A stretch of DNA of 64,000 nt from Asterochloris sp. CNOR1 (GCA_963969365.1 OZ017754.1:2604001-2668000); one strand, 5' to 3'. Shown: positions 1 to 12,467, counted from the first letter of the stretch. The notes: generated from the letters alone by a model not told the origin. Numbers and translations are program-made.

Positions 1-726
1 TAAGTAGACCCTCGACTGTCTCTTTTTGGGTGATCAGGTTTGGCAGAAGTCGGCCGTAGGAAGCTTGATTTACCATTTCAAAACAAATTCAGAAAAGTAC
101 AGTGCTGGGCGCAGCAAAGCAGCGAAAGTGCTGGAAGCGGGAAGCAATGAAGCAGCTGGGACCTGGAAGGGGACTGCCTATATGCAAGTCAGGTCGTTCA
201 GACTACTGTGCTTCGCAGCACCATTCATTGTGTGGCAATGCCAGCGCTCTGGTCAAGGCATACTTCTGTCAGACTGGCTTGCCGTTGCACCTCAGTGCTC
301 GTCAGGACTATGGCGGGAAGAATCAAACAGCAATGAAAAGCGAGGGTCCCCACCAGAGTGGAATGGTTGGCAATGCCACCTGTGCCACTAAGCCTAGCGG
401 TTACTTGCCGTCATGCAGCCGCAGGGGAGACACAGTACTGCCCACTGCATACCATGGCTTCAGCGCTGAAAGAGGGTGGGAGTAGGACGCCGAGATGTCA
501 AAACGGGCATTGGGCCATGCTCAAAACGAAAGGCGGTGGGGCTGGGTGGGCTTGCGTGGCAGCTGATGTGAGCCTTTCTGCTGGCTGTGCGCCTGCACAC
601 GCTGCTGCGCGTCCAGTCCACTTCTGCTGGTGATGTGCGTGCTGACGCCGGAGAGCGCTGTGGTGACACCAGCTGCTAGTGTCTAGTGACACTTGATGCA
701 GCACCTTCTGAAGGTTGCTTCCACAG
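1..726. other. 3' flank of the kinase gene, no gene recognised
   Basis: This lies downstream of the stop codon of the minus-strand kinase gene. It should hold that gene's 3' UTR and intergenic DNA. Open frames occur on both strands, but none shows a recognisable motif or a convincing exon with splice signals. Confidence 0.5.
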
Positions 727-3700
727 TCATGTGGCCTCCTGAGAAGCTCCATCCTGCTGCTCCCGCTGGTCCAGCAGACGCTTGATGATGTCATGGACTG
801 CTCTCGCTGAAGGCCGCTGGGAAATTGGGCGCTCCAAACCTGCAGACGTGGGCCTCAGTGTGGTGTCCTGCCTGCATCACTGCCCTGTGTGCTAGTCCAG
901 GGCAGCAATCTCACTTTGGACAGCGTGATTCAGTGTCATGCCGCGCAGTCAAGTTCCTCTAGACACCAGTAATACAGCACAGAATTGCTGTCTTGATGCC
1001 ATTCAGCACATCAATGAGGTCTGCTGCTGCTGAGAGTTGGGGCACTGGCCAATCACACACAATAAGGGCAGCAAGTGCAGGCTAGCGCCATCGCCTGCAC
1101 TTGCAGACCGCTCAGAGTCAAGATTCAAGGGAGCGTGAAGAGAGGCTGCCTGCATGTCCACAGCTGCCTAGCGCACGTGATAATATGCCGCACGCATCCC
1201 TGCTGAGGTGCTTTCAAGAGCTGAATATCTGGCGAGATGGTGTTGCAAAGCACCAGCTGCATAACCTAAGTCAGGTGCCTGAGCTCCGCTAGACTACAAA
1301 GCTGGGCAGCAGTGGAGCGCAAATTAGTCAGCAAAGCCTGTCGCCCTGCTTACATGCGTCGATGAGGTCGGCAATCTCTGCCGGGCACTCCTGCGGCGTG
1401 TCAGGGCGACGTAGCTGGCCCCTCAGCGGCACCTCCTTGGTCACCACCTCCCTGCAGGGCAGTGTGGTGCAGTCTTGTGGAACTGCCACCGCCACCAGCA
1501 GTTTGCTGGCTTTGATGCCCTGCTCCCAGTCGAAGGCCTACCTGTTGATGCTGCAGCAGTAGCTACTCGCTGCTCATGATACAGCAGTTCCCACACTCTC
1601 TTTCTGTCCTGAGTTGCACAATCTGCTTCTGCTAGGAGACCAGAACAATTCGCCCGCTCAACAGGTTGCCAGCCAGACAGGTGTGCCTGCTGTAGAAGAG
1701 GGCGCAGTGCAGGGGACTGCATGCACAGCCAGGCTCCAGCTGGCCTCCATCGGGCCACTTGCTCCATAGGCAAGTGGAGACTGCCTCATGCAGCCAGGCC
1801 AAGTCTGCCTGCTCACCAGAGCACCACGCCAAAGCTCCACAGGTCTGCCGCAGGCGTGCAGCGCTCTCCCAGCAACACCTCTGGGGCTGCAGCATGGAGC
1901 AGGCAACATGTCACAAGGGCCATGTCATGCACATCAACAGGCAGACTGTTGCTGGCAGCAGGCATGTTGCCTCTCCCAAAAGAACCTCTGGAGCTGCAGC
2001 ATGAGGTGAGGGGACATGGAGGCTACACAAACCTATCAGCCAGTGACAGGGCCGCACAACCTGGCAATTCGAGTTGCATTGCTGTCACGAGCGCCCTGTA
2101 TGTGCCATGGAATTGGTGAGCGATGCACTGTGCATTCAACATGGCATGCATACTTTGTGCCGTTTTTGAGCTTGTATCCTGCAGACCGCTCACAGCCCTC
2201 AGCACACCTGACATTGCTTCTGACAAGCAGACTGGCAGGTATGGCAAGCAGCACACACCAGCAGCTTGCCTCATTCAGAGGGTCAAAGTCAAGCACTGCC
2301 CACCCGTAACGCGTCTTAGCAAAAGACGAACATCTCATTCATGAATGCGAAGGCGACACAGGGTGGAAATATTGACTTGGAATGAATGCAGGCAAAGCAA
2401 TGGACATTGCAAGACACGGCGCCGGCAGCTCTCCAGCAAATGCACAACAGCAACCCACCTGTGTAGGCGAAGGTGCCCATCGGGTGGCGGCTGCTGCTGC
2501 TGGAAGTCAGGGTGGAAGTCACCACTCTGCTCAGCCCCACATCTGCCAGCTTGGCTCTACTGTGATCACCACCGAGCAGGATATTGCGAGTCTGCAGTGG
2601 TCAGGTTGCAACATGCTTGTAACACATTCGTAATTGCCAGCTTAGCTTCACGATGAGTGCAGGTGAGCAGGATGCTCTGTGTCCATAGCGGTCCAGGTGC
2701 AACAGGCTGTAACAGCAGGGCAGATCATGCTGAACTTGAAGCAGATGGGGAGCCTCTGGGTTGCTTTACGCAAGCACAAAACAGCGGCCCCTGCTCAGGC
2801 TTCCAGGCTGTTGCTGCGACTTCAAGTCATGCATCAAGCAGGGCAGGTCAGAGAAGTCCCAAGCTGGGCTGAAAGGCAGCAGACAAGGGCTGGCTGGTAC
2901 TCGCAGAAGACTCCAAGGCTTGGTGCAGCATGTAACTGTGTGTCAAGCAGGGGCCCCCTGACAGGACTTGAAGGCAGCAGGGAGGAAGGGAGCAGCTGGT
3001 GCAATCTGCATGTCCCCGAGCGGGACACAGGGCTGCAGGCGGCAGCTTTCTCTGCGGCTGGCAGGCAGAATACAAGCTGCCCACAGGTCTCTGCAGTGCC
3101 CCACCTTCAGGTCCAGATGCACAACATTGTGGCTGTGCAGATAGATGAGGCCGCAGACCACGTCCAGCAGCAGGGAGGCACCTGCAGGCATGTGACACCG
3201 GTGTCATGCCAGTCAGCAGGGGTTTTGGCTCTGAATGATGACCTGCTGGACCCTTCTGCTGACTTGCAGGGAGACACTGCCTGACCCCAGAGCTGTTTTG
3301 GTAAGCTGTGTTGCTGAATACATTCTGACAATCTGGGCAGGTTTGTAGCAACTGCATGCCTTGCTGCCCAATGCATGGCATTTGCAGCACCTGGCTGGCA
3401 GTGCCTCTGCAAGCCACACCTTTGTGGTACCAGTCAAATTCGCCAGCGGTGGATCTGGAGATGGCGCTGCGCAGATCACCACCCTGCACCAGACAGCAGC
3501 ATTCAGTACTCACCACTGCTTTTGAACGCACATTGCAGGGTAGCAAGCACTGGCGCTGCTGCTTGTGTTGGTGCTGCTGCCTGCTGGCAGGCAGCCGCAG
3601 GCATGCGGTTCAGTTTCTGGCATGCTCTTCAGCACACTCCGAGCCCTTCAAGCAGGCCGCCCATGGTCAGGACAAGTGAAGATGTCAGCCAGGTTACACA

Positions 3701-5254
3701 GGACTAGCGGCTCTGCATGCCATCTTGTAGTCAGCGCAGCCAATCGGCCACGAGTCATTGGACTCAAGCTAATGAAGATTCACAAGGCTGCCTACCCTAG
3801 GCAGTGTTTTCTCCTAACTGCAAATGTAGCTGCTCACCTCTAGATATTCCATGACTAGCCAGGCCCTTGAGCCGTTGAGGCAAGCGCCATAGAACTGCAA
3901 CGCACAGCAGAAGTACTGATGCCTCCTTGGTAATGCAGCATGATGTAGGTCGCCCCTGCACACGCAAGGCAAGACAGCAAAGCCCCCGCCTGCAAGCCGG
4001 ATGAGATTTGGGCAGCCGGTTCATGCATGAAAGCTCTGTCCCAAATGCACGCAGAAGCGCAGCTGTGACAGCAAAACACATGCATGCAACCTGCCGCTGC
4101 CAGGACAGGTGGGTGCTGCCTCCGCCACGTCCTGCCTGATGTGCAGAGTCATGATCAAGGCCAAAAGTAAGATGGCCACAAAGAGGCATGGAACAGCTGC
4201 AGCAGCTGCAGGCTGCTCACCTACAATTGCAGAGCCTTCCAGCACTGCACCCGCCTGGACGATGTTGCAGTCAAAGGTGACTCACCTGGACAATGTTGCG
4301 GTCAAAGGTGAGCGACTGCAGCAGGGCCACCTCTTTCTCGAAGGCGTGCATCTGGGAGACGTCGATGCAGCTCATCTCCTTGACTGCCACCTCTGACACG
4401 CCACCCTTGAGGGCTTTGAAGACCTGCACAGGCAGAGCTGCAAGGTCAAACCTCACTCTATGCATGGCCATACATTACAAAACCATGAAGCGGAGCATTT
4501 GTCCACGTCCACTGGCCTCAAGCAATTGACATACACCAACAAGCAGACCCCACGGCTTCGATCTGTGAAAGACGCACCAAGGCAAGGGCCCCTGCAGACA
4601 CACAAATGACACCCAGCCAGACACGTGCCCAGACACTGCTGTGCCCACCCGCCAGCAAACCTCTCTGGCCGGCCCCAGGTCACAGCACATGCCAAGCGCT
4701 GTAGCCAGCCAGCACACCCCTCACATCCATGGGGTGCCCAGCAGGATCCATCTGGCCCCTCACTATGTCCAGCAGATGCCAAGAGCACTGGTGTGAATAG
4801 GATAATGAATTCTTTGGAAGAGGACATCAATCTTGCTTGTCTTACCTATTGGTAGCCTGTGCTACGCGACTTGCTTTGCACGTAAGGCAACACAAGCAAA
4901 GCAATTCACTGGCGCCCGTACACAGCCGGCCAGCCGCCCATGCAATCACCAGCCAGCAAGCCCTGAAGACCTGCCACAGATCTTTAACAGATGCCCAGCA
5001 TCACTGGCGCCCCAAGACACCTGTCCCAAGACCTCACAGCCCGCCCGCCGCTCATGTGCGCACCAGGTGGAGATGCCTGTCAGATCCGCCAACTATCCCT
5101 GGCAGGCACGCCATGGCTGCTAGCCGTGTTACCTGTCCGAAGCCTCCAGTGCCCAGCAGCCAGCGGGACCCGTCTGGCCTGCGGCAGATCTCCAGGTCAT
5201 TTGCCTCCAGCCTGGAGCCATCCACCTTGCGTTTACGCCCAGGGACGTGAATGT
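727..5254 (-). other. Kinase-domain exons of the receptor-like kinase
   Basis: Exons in transcript order: 5254-5133, 4423-4286, 3894-3838, 3483-3420, 3181-3105, 2591-2459, 1886-1817, 1451-1354, 839-727. All boundaries are GT-AG and in phase. Visible motifs: glycine loop GTGGFGQV; VAVK with the ATP-binding Lys; helix-C Glu in FEKEV; hinge MEYLE followed by GGDL; catalytic loop HLDLKTRN; ADVGLSR at the DFG position; GTFAYTAPE; WSFGVVLW; and QRPSA near the end. Lys, Asp, Asn and the ADVG Asp are all present, so catalysis is plausible. HRD has become HLD and DFG has become DVG. The protein ends 26 residues past the RPSA motif with DQREQQDGASQEAT. The intron 2592-3104 is the longest inside the domain. 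Confidence 0.93.
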
Positions 5255-8200
5255 CTGCAGAAAAGGGTACACCAGTCAGCTTGGGCCTGGACTTGGGAAC
5301 TTTCAATTGTAAGCCTACATATGTGAACCCTATGGCCTGCATATGGGCGGCGCCAAAGCTGCGCTGGATGCCTGTACATGCAGTACGGCGACTGAACAAT
5401 TGCATCGTGCGGCCTTGCCGGAGTGCGCAGCATATTGCGCCTAGGGTATGTGGACCCCTGCACAGGCAGCGTCTTGGCCTGCAAGAGGGGCATCAGCGCA
5501 GCACACCTGTGTGACAGGCAGTGTTTGCCCTCCAGGGCAGCATGCACAAGGTAGCACCAGAATTGGAGAAGGGCCTTTCTCAGGGCTCAAGGGGTGCTGC
5601 ACATGTCATGCGTGCCTGCGCAAGGAGGCAGAGCAATGGCAGGCTGATCAAAATGAGAACAGCGCCAAAAGGGATGAGTGTGTGTGCAGATGCCTTCCAG
5701 CTCCTGCAGCCCTTCTTTGTTCTGTCAGACGAATGCATTGGCAGTGGCCTGCCCCCACGTGCAGCTCGTGCTGCCTGCAGCAGCTGTCATTGTGCCGCCT
5801 ATGAGCAGCCCTCTGCTCATGGCAACACACTGCAGCCTGGCCCAGCCTGTATGCCAGGGACTTCCAATGGCCTGGCACTCACAGGCGCTGTCGTCGCTGA
5901 ATTTGAGCTCTGAGTCAAAGGGGTTGAACAGCGCCTCAAGGGGCGACTGTGGTGAGGGCTGCCGCTGCGCACGACAGTCCTCTGAGCGCCTGTTGGCTGG
6001 TTGGCCTGTGCTGCACGTGTTGTCAAGGAAGTGCTGCTGGGCTGGCGAGTTCTTCCTCGCCGGTGCTCTGGGGGTGGCCCTGGTCAGCAGCCTCCAGAAG
6101 AAGCAGCCTGCACCAGATGAAGGCAGCAACCTGATCAGCCAGGAGTAGGGGATGAGGAACTGGTGCTGTGAGGATGGCCGTGGCCATTGGCAACTAGAGG
6201 AAGCAGTATGCAGTGTGCCCAGACAGGTTCTCAGTGTGACAAATGAGCTGTGGGGCTGCAGTTGCCGGCAACTGCTTGCAGTGCACCCTTTCAGACCTCT
6301 GAACAGCAGGAAGGACAGCCAGAAAGCTGATGCACTGATTCTGCTGACTAGCGGCAGCCAGAGATAGCTGCCTGCACCTGCTCCAGGCGGCATACAGTTG
6401 TTTCAGCAATGTCAGGCAACAACTGCAGCAAGGAAGCCATTCTGATGCAGGCAGGCAGGCAGGCAGGCAGGAGATGGGCTCAGATTAAGTCAGCTATTTG
6501 GTCATGGCATGTGGCAACAGAAATCCAGCGATACTCACCCAGCGCCAACACTGCCAGTCCTGACCCGTACGGCCACAAGCCCGCCCAGTTGCTCCCAAGC
6601 CTGAATGGCAGTGAGCGGATCCAAAGAAGAAGCAATATTGTTGCTGTGCTCTGTTGCAATAGCAAAGCAGCAGTCGTTGATGAGCGGCTGGCTGTGAAAG
6701 CCATTTGCAAGCCTGGATGGCAGTCGTTACTTCAGCCTGAGCAACTCATTGTTGTTTGGTGGACAGGACATGTGCGTGGCTAGCTCATTCTTTACATCAT
6801 GGCAGGATCAATGCCATGAGCTGCCCACCTGTGGGTGTTGGTAGCTGTTACAGCAGCTGCGGCCAGAGACTTGTACACTTGGTCCTGAATGGACTCGCCA
6901 TCTGCCCGCGCCAGGGACAGCACTGAGAAAGTGGCATTGGCACCAACTGCCTGGAAGCTGGACTGGAGAAGGTGCTGGGCTGCCTCAATTCCCTGCAGGA
7001 CACAACATGCAGGAAGCTGGTATGGAGAAGGTGCTGGGCTGCCTCAATGTCCCTACAGGACACAACATGCAGCAAGCTGGAGTGGGAAAGGTGCTGGGCT
7101 GCCTCAACAGCAGATCCTGTTGATCATTGCTGGAGGCTTGTCCAATAGCTTTGTATCCACCGACACTCCTGTCAACACAGAGCCTTGTTACAGTTCATGG
7201 TGTCTGAAGTAAAGCAGGGTCGCTGCCAACCTAGCAGCACATGTCAGCTGCATGTTGTGTCCTGCAGGAAATTGCACTCTTGAAGAGCAATTACTGGCAG
7301 TGAAGCTCCCAACTTAGAAACTGCCAAAATGTACACTGGACCACATACGGACCGCCAGGCGGATCACAAGAGAGCCTGCTACACGTCGCAAGCAGCTAGC
7401 GCCGGAAGCAATGCAAATATGCATCCATGCCTGCAGTGATGAGAGCACCCATCCTGATCAGCTGAGCTGCTGGGGACATGATTGACATTGAAAGCAGCTC
7501 TGCGGCAGACATTGAAAGCAGCTCTGCTGCAGCGTGAGCTGCCTTTCAGCCCTATGGGCGGTTCAGAGGCCAGGGGACAGTGCCAGCATCCATTGGCACT
7601 CCAGAGGGAAAGGTTGCCAGGAAGTGTTGGTGATGCATGCATCACAGAGGCCTCAGACCCTGCTGATGCCTGGCGTGCAGTCCCTCAGGTGTGCAGGGAT
7701 GCCGGGCATGCCGGACAGACCCACCTTGTCAAGAGAGACAGCTTGAGGGAAGGCGTTTGTGATGAGCATAACTCGCACTCCAGTGCCCTCCTGGTGCACC
7801 TCGGAGATGTGGGTGAACTGCTCCCCCCAGGCCATGCTGGTGCTGGCACTCCACAGCGTGCGCAGCAAGGCGTCTTCATGTTGCCGGCCCCAGGGGTCCA
7901 CGCCACTCCCCTCAATCTGCAGCACAACGTGAGAGGTGTTAGCCAGTGGCCCTAGCTAGACCTCTCCCACTCTGGCTGAGTATCCCCAACACCTCGCCGA
8001 CGGGGCGGCAAGGGCCATAGCAGGGAAGGCCACTATTTGGCTTGCATGCTGTGAGTTGTGTTGTGAGTCAAGCTGCTGGCCCCAGGGGTCATTGCCATCC
8101 GCCCAAAGCATGAGCAATGACCTAGTATAGTAGTGTTGCTCCTGATGTTGGCGCCTTAACCCTAGGCCATGGGGATGCACCTGCACCTGCAGCACACAGC

Positions 8201-10648
8201 GTCCATCAGTATGATGTATGGTGAGGTAAAAATGCGGGCAGGAACTTGTTGCAATGCCGCCTGCAGCTTTGCCTGCAACCTGCAGCAAACGACACGAGAC
8301 AGGTCTCACAGTGCGGCAGCCCTTCGGCCCTGCACCTGCAGCCATATGGACAGGATACTCTGACTTATGTGGCTTGTATTGCCGGCTCTAGTCTGCTCCC
8401 ATGCAGATGGTACACAGATCACACCACTAGTAGAAGGGCACACTGTGGCAGGCAGGTGAGGCACTAGGGGGCTCCAAGCCACTGCGCCTTGTGCCATGCA
8501 GATGTATGTGGGTGCTGCATTGAAGGGGGGATGATCCATTGCCGGAAACTTGCAGGGGAATGTTGCCTGGGCTCATCCAGGATTATCCAGTCCTGCCAAT
8601 GATGCCCCTCTTTAGATCAGCAGCACAAAGTGCACGGTGCTTGGAGCTGCGCATGAAGCTCAACTGAGACGTCATTGCAGAGGCCTTGACTGCCGAGCAG
8701 ATGGAGCGAACTGAAGAGTCACTCACCAAGAGAACAGTACGCGAAGCGACATAGTATGGGATGCTGCCCATGTGGCCCAGCTGGCTCAGCAGCATGATCC
8801 CTTGAGGCTGCAGCTGTACCTGTAGGAGGATGACCTCCACCTGCAAGGGATACAGCGGCGATTGGACACCTCCCAGGGCAGCATGTACTGCAGCTGCGCC
8901 CGCACATGCAGCAGGTCAGCCTCCCCCTGCAGGGCATAATAGGGCTGCTGGGCTACTGCCACAAGGCAGCATGAGTGCAAGCTGCACCTGCACATGCAGA
9001 GGGCGATCTGCGCCTGCAGGGTATACCATGGCAATGAGCGCCTCCTGGGTCACAGCAGCACCTGCTGCATGTGCAGGTGTTTGACCCCCATGTGGAGGTG
9101 CACAGCAAGGTCATTGTGCACGTCACAGGACACAGCAGCATGTGCTAGCCATTGGCAGCATAATCCCACCACTGAATACCGGTGATGAATGCAGGGCCCT
9201 GGGCTGCGCCATGCGGCGGCGGCCTGACCGATATCTGCGAGCCATGTTGCATGCAGAGTGTGGCCAGGCTGAGGGAGAGTCAGCTGGCCCAGCACTGCCA
9301 TGAGCACCTCTTGAATGATGCCAGATCAGCCGCTTCCATTCTGCCAAGGGGTCACACCGCTGGCTGCTGCCAAGGACAATGCCGTTCAAAGGCTGACAGT
9401 GACGTATCAAAGATTCAGGAGCTTCACCTGCATGCCTGCCGCTGTCAGGTGCTCCTGCAGGGAGCCAGCCAGGCTGCTGTACACTTCGCTGTGATCCAAT
9501 TGATAGGCTGGCGCCAGGGAGAGCACAACATGGAGGTCCTGGCTGCCAGCACAGTTGCCCCCTTCCTGGCAGCCTCCTGCTCCATGCAGGCCGTCATTGC
9601 TGCTGCTGCCAGCTGCTCTGCATCGAGCCTGCTGAGGCGCCTGACGCGGGGAACCGCTGGCCGTGCTTCTTGCGGGGAGCAGGTCGGTGCGGGAGGGTGG
9701 CTGGTCTGTGGTCCCCAGATCTGCAGGAGTCATAGAATCTCAGCGGTCTAGATGATGTTGCAGCTGCTGCCCCATTGCCTGGAGCAAGCTGTGTGCCTTA
9801 TTTGAGCAGGATGCTGCACTCCGCTGATGCAGATGTCACGCTGGCATGACACAGGGGGAGATCAATAAAGCGGCCTGCTGGCTGCACATGGCCCACTTCC
9901 CGGTCAGGGAGCAGGTGTGGGTGTGCATTGTGGACTGCGCAGTGGATGCTCTGGATGCCTTCTACCCCCTCTATTGCTTGTGACAAGCATGCGCCAGACC
10001 TGCTTTGGAAGATGTGATCCATGCGGAGCACAGATGACTGGACTGCTTGCAGGCGCGGCTCACGGCGCTTCGCAGGCTGTCTGTGGCCACCTGGCCTCCC
10101 ATGGCGCCCAACAGCCTGCAGGTTGCCAGCATGTGGACCCCTTGGCGCCGATCTGAGCATGCAGAGGTGGGAACATGGAGGCGAAAGCGGCCGCACTGTA
10201 AGGTGCTGTACAAGCTGTTCCCAGTCTTCAGCTTCTGCCGCATACAAGCAGCATTGCCCCTTCTGGGGGCTCACAACGGTCACCTAGAGAGCCATCTGAC
10301 AAGGCATTAGTCACCGTTCTCAGCCTTGGCAGGATTGCCACAAGTCAGCTGCCACAGGACCAGCTTTGCTGCTTGAAATCAGGGATCTGTCTGAGCAGCT
10401 GGTAGCAAACTGGCCACTGTCTCAAGGACATATCAAACGTTGCGCAGCAGCTGTCAGGTGCAGCCAGGCACTTGCCTGAACTTCATCTCCCTGATGGGTG
10501 CAGGCTGGTTGTCCAGTAGCCTGGCATGGGCCATCGCGTCCGCAAAATGCAGACCATGGTTCCCCTCTCTGGCGCCAGCGCCTATCATGCAGGCAAATGC
10601 CACAGCAAGGCCTTGCAGGAGCATGGTGACTGGTATGCCTGCAAGCAT
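727..10648 (-). CDS. Receptor-like protein kinase (Ser/Thr or TKL type), multi-exon
   Basis: A protein kinase on the minus strand, read from 10648 down to a TGA at 727-729. The N-terminus is a typical signal peptide (MLAGIPVTMLLQGLAVAF...). An ectodomain of unknown type follows, then a hydrophobic segment around SASAFWLSFLLF (exon 6287-6367), a Ser/Pro-rich juxtamembrane stretch, and a full C-terminal kinase domain. Exons from 8840 down to 727 join in phase without a break. The stretch 9.5-10.4 kb between the signal-peptide exon and the exon ending at 9428 is unresolved, so total length is not given. Its likely role is to sense an extracellular or lumenal cue and phosphorylate cytoplasmic targets; ligand and substrate are unknown. 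It is divergent from the DUF1802 gene, with starts 351 bp apart. Introns carry several degenerate copies of neighbouring exon edges (see repeats). Sure of the kinase, less sure of the upstream exons. Confidence 0.85.
4254..4311. repeat. Two-copy duplication of a kinase exon donor edge
   Basis: Two 27-bp copies start at 4254 and 4285 and differ at only two bases; both end TCAAAGGTGA. The right-hand copy covers the last codons of kinase exon 4423-4286, so the left-hand one is an intronic shadow just past the donor. Confidence 0.85.
6447..6471. repeat. GCAG microsatellite
   Basis: About six perfect GCAG units in an intron of the minus-strand kinase gene. Confidence 0.9.
6954..7108. repeat. Three tandem copies of a kinase exon acceptor edge
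   Basis: Copies start at 6954, 7013 and 7072, with a unit of about 59 bp. Each contains GGTGCTGGGCTGCCTCAA, and the first two continue into CAGGACACAACATGCAG. On the minus strand the copy at 6954 is the start of the true exon 6992-6829; the other two lie upstream in the intron. Confidence 0.9.
8803..9140. repeat. Four diverged copies of a kinase exon start
   Basis: On the minus strand, four segments about 85-110 bp apart each have a CCTGCAG- or CTTGCAG-like acceptor followed by a Gln/Leu/Val-coding stretch ending in GCAGCTGCAG or GCAGCTT. The lowest (exon 8840-8727) fits the gene in phase; the others are diverged shadows. Confidence 0.65.
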
Positions 10649-10999
10649 CAGACTTGTGGGTCGTCAAGCCCCTGTTTAGTGTCTACCAAGGCTACCAAGA
10701 AGTTGGTCATGTTTTGGAGGCTGACTTTGTGAACTTCAGCGGATTTTGGGGGCCTGTGGCCTGGGGATGTTGTGGCCCCCGCTGGGTTGTTGTGGCCCCC
10801 GCTGTCTCCAAAAGCTGGTGCGGGACCTCGATTGCGGCAAAACGCGCAAATTTGTAATGCTGTACGACAGGCTTCGCCTCATCGAGGCAATTGCTTTCGC
10901 CGAAGAGATCAGCCAGAACAGCCTCCCGGGAGCCCGCCTCTTAAGAAGCGAAAAAGAAAGACAGTGGCATCACGATAGGTTCATTACCACAGACCTCCC
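10649..10999. promoter_or_regulatory. Shared 5' region, kinase (-) and DUF1802 gene (+)
   Basis: These 351 bp separate the two presumed start codons and must hold both 5' UTRs and both promoters. A short imperfect duplication around TGTGGCCCCCGCTG lies at 10770-10803. No TATA box or known element was identified. The role is inferred from layout only. Confidence 0.4.
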
Positions 11000-12338
11000 A
11001 TGCTTGCCAAGCATCATCAATCTTTGCATCCTGGTGCCCGTGTGCAAAGATTAGAAGCCAGAAGGAGGAGCCTCAGAAAGTGTATATGTAGCAGTGAAGA
11101 CTTTGCCAGCCTGCAACTGGTGCTGAAAGAATGGCTACCTGTGGTCTCTGCCCTAAAGTCTGGGCGGCAGCAGGTATTGCTCTGCTTTGACATGCTCTCG
11201 AGAATCTCCACCTGCTGCTGCAGCTCTATAAATGCAAGCTCGCACAACATGTGTGTCCAGCCTGCTGGGCTGCAAGCTTCTGCATTTTGCAGGTTCTTCT
11301 GAGGAAGGGAGGTATCCGGGAGCCTGCCTTTCAAGTGAAGGGCAGGCAGTTCCTGCTGCTGGGCACTGCGTTTCATACGGTTCAGGACCTGCTGCAGCCG
11401 GATGCTGCAAATAAGTTATTGCAGGTGTGGCAATGAAGTTGTTAGTGGGAGGCCTTTGCAGCTTTGCTCTGAGCTGCATAAACTGCATGCAGGCTTGGCA
11501 AAGGCCTCCCAAGGCTGCCAAGCTCCTCAGTAACAAGCAGCGGCCCTTTGTGTCGCTGTACTCCATTGACCTGCGTCAGACTGCCTGTCTTCAGTTGCAC
11601 GGTGCCGCAATGTGGACCTGGGGCCGTATGCTGCACAACAGGAGCTGCAAATTGACAATCTTGCACGAGAGGCATATAGTCCTTAATAGCCCATGCTGGA
11701 TGGTTCCAATTCTGCAGGAGTTTTACACTCAAGGTTCCTTCTTATCCATGTTCCAATGTTATGTTATGTCATCAAGTCATGCCGGTCATTTTGTGCACAC
11801 ATGCCATGCAACACAGAGCAAGTCAAACACAATGCAGCCACAAGTAGTACCTGCCCCGCCCAATTGCTGCAGGAAAGGCAAGAAGCCCATGGCAGCAGGA
11901 CTGCCATCTGACTGTCCCTTGTGTGGTATCCTGCAGGACATGCAGCCCGAGCCCAAGCATGACAGGCAGTTGACAATAGACTGTGTTGCTGAGATCACTG
12001 GCGCTTGGCACACCCAGGACCCCCACATTCTGACAGCCCTACACCATCACCACATCTGGTCTGAGGCATTCATAGACACCAGGCTTCGCTGGAGACCCAA
12101 GCAGGTCATCACAGCTCTGGAGCTTCGCTGTCGCCAACTGCAGCAGCCTCTTGTTGTGCAGAACGATGCCAAGTACTGGGGCTGCTTCAGCTGGTGTGAG
12201 CTTGAAAGGGGAGCTGGCCCTGCCCAGCTGCATGACGCCACTCCTGCGCTGGATGACAGGGCCTTTCAAACACAACAGTCCGCCATCAGGGAAGCGCTGC
12301 AGAGTATTGAATGCACACAGGTCTCTCTCACCACCTAA
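11000..12338 (+). CDS. DUF1802 family protein
   Basis: Three exons, 11000-11173, 11293-11424 and 11937-12338 (TAA), join in phase to give 235 residues. The N-terminus up to about residue 35 is basic and rich in Ser, Arg and Cys, compatible with an organelle transit peptide. The DUF1802 hallmark follows: LKEWLPVVSALKSGRQQ, then VLLRKGGIREPAF and GRQFLLLGTAFHTVQ across the first intron, and later HHIWSEAFIDTRLRWRP and KYWGCFSWCEL..PALDDRAF. The family occurs in cyanobacteria and plastid-bearing eukaryotes and has no established biochemical role. The frame stays open upstream of exon 3 through intron 2, so splicing there rests on the good CCTGCAG acceptor and on the family pattern. Head-to-head with the kinase gene. 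Confidence 0.85.
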
Positions 12339-12467
12339 AGCTGTATTTCATCACTTACACCATGACGTAGTCTTTGAGTGTCACTTACAACATCTGTGCA
12401 GGGGGACTTTGCTATCTTAGGAAGCTGTGCATATGCCAAGTCACGTGTGGGCACAGTGTTTAGTTGC

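Larger units (their letters stand above)
5883..10648 (-). other. Signal peptide, ectodomain and membrane-span exons of the kinase
   Basis: Exons: about 10648-10472 (signal peptide, with either a GT donor after MKFRQ or a GC donor four bases earlier); one ending at 9428 (..SLQEHLTAAGMQ); 8840-8727; 7916-7725; 6992-6829; 6691-6539; 6367-6287 (membrane span); 6010-5883 (Ser/Pro-rich cytoplasmic linker, ..FNPFDSELKFSDDSA). Phases agree from 9428 onward. The ectodomain reads ..IPYYVASRTVLL-IEGSGVDPWGRQ.. and ..NATFSVLSLARADGESI.. and resembles no domain I can name; it shows no leucine-rich repeats and few cysteines. Coding-like stretches at 9798-10283 may belong here but could not be joined in frame. 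Confidence 0.65.

Noticed and set aside
5725-6393. One continuous 222-residue minus-strand protein
   Set aside because: It contains the membrane-span exon and the cytoplasmic linker exon of the kinase, but the middle part is intron: joining 6287 to 6010 keeps phase and removes it.
11427-11936. N-terminal half of the 303-codon plus-strand frame
   Set aside because: Only the part after 11937 shows DUF1802 residues. The earlier part has no similarity and is best read as intron 2.
12039-12275. Minus-strand frame with a protein-like look
   Set aside because: Antisense to the DUF1802 last exon, whose conserved residues settle the strand.
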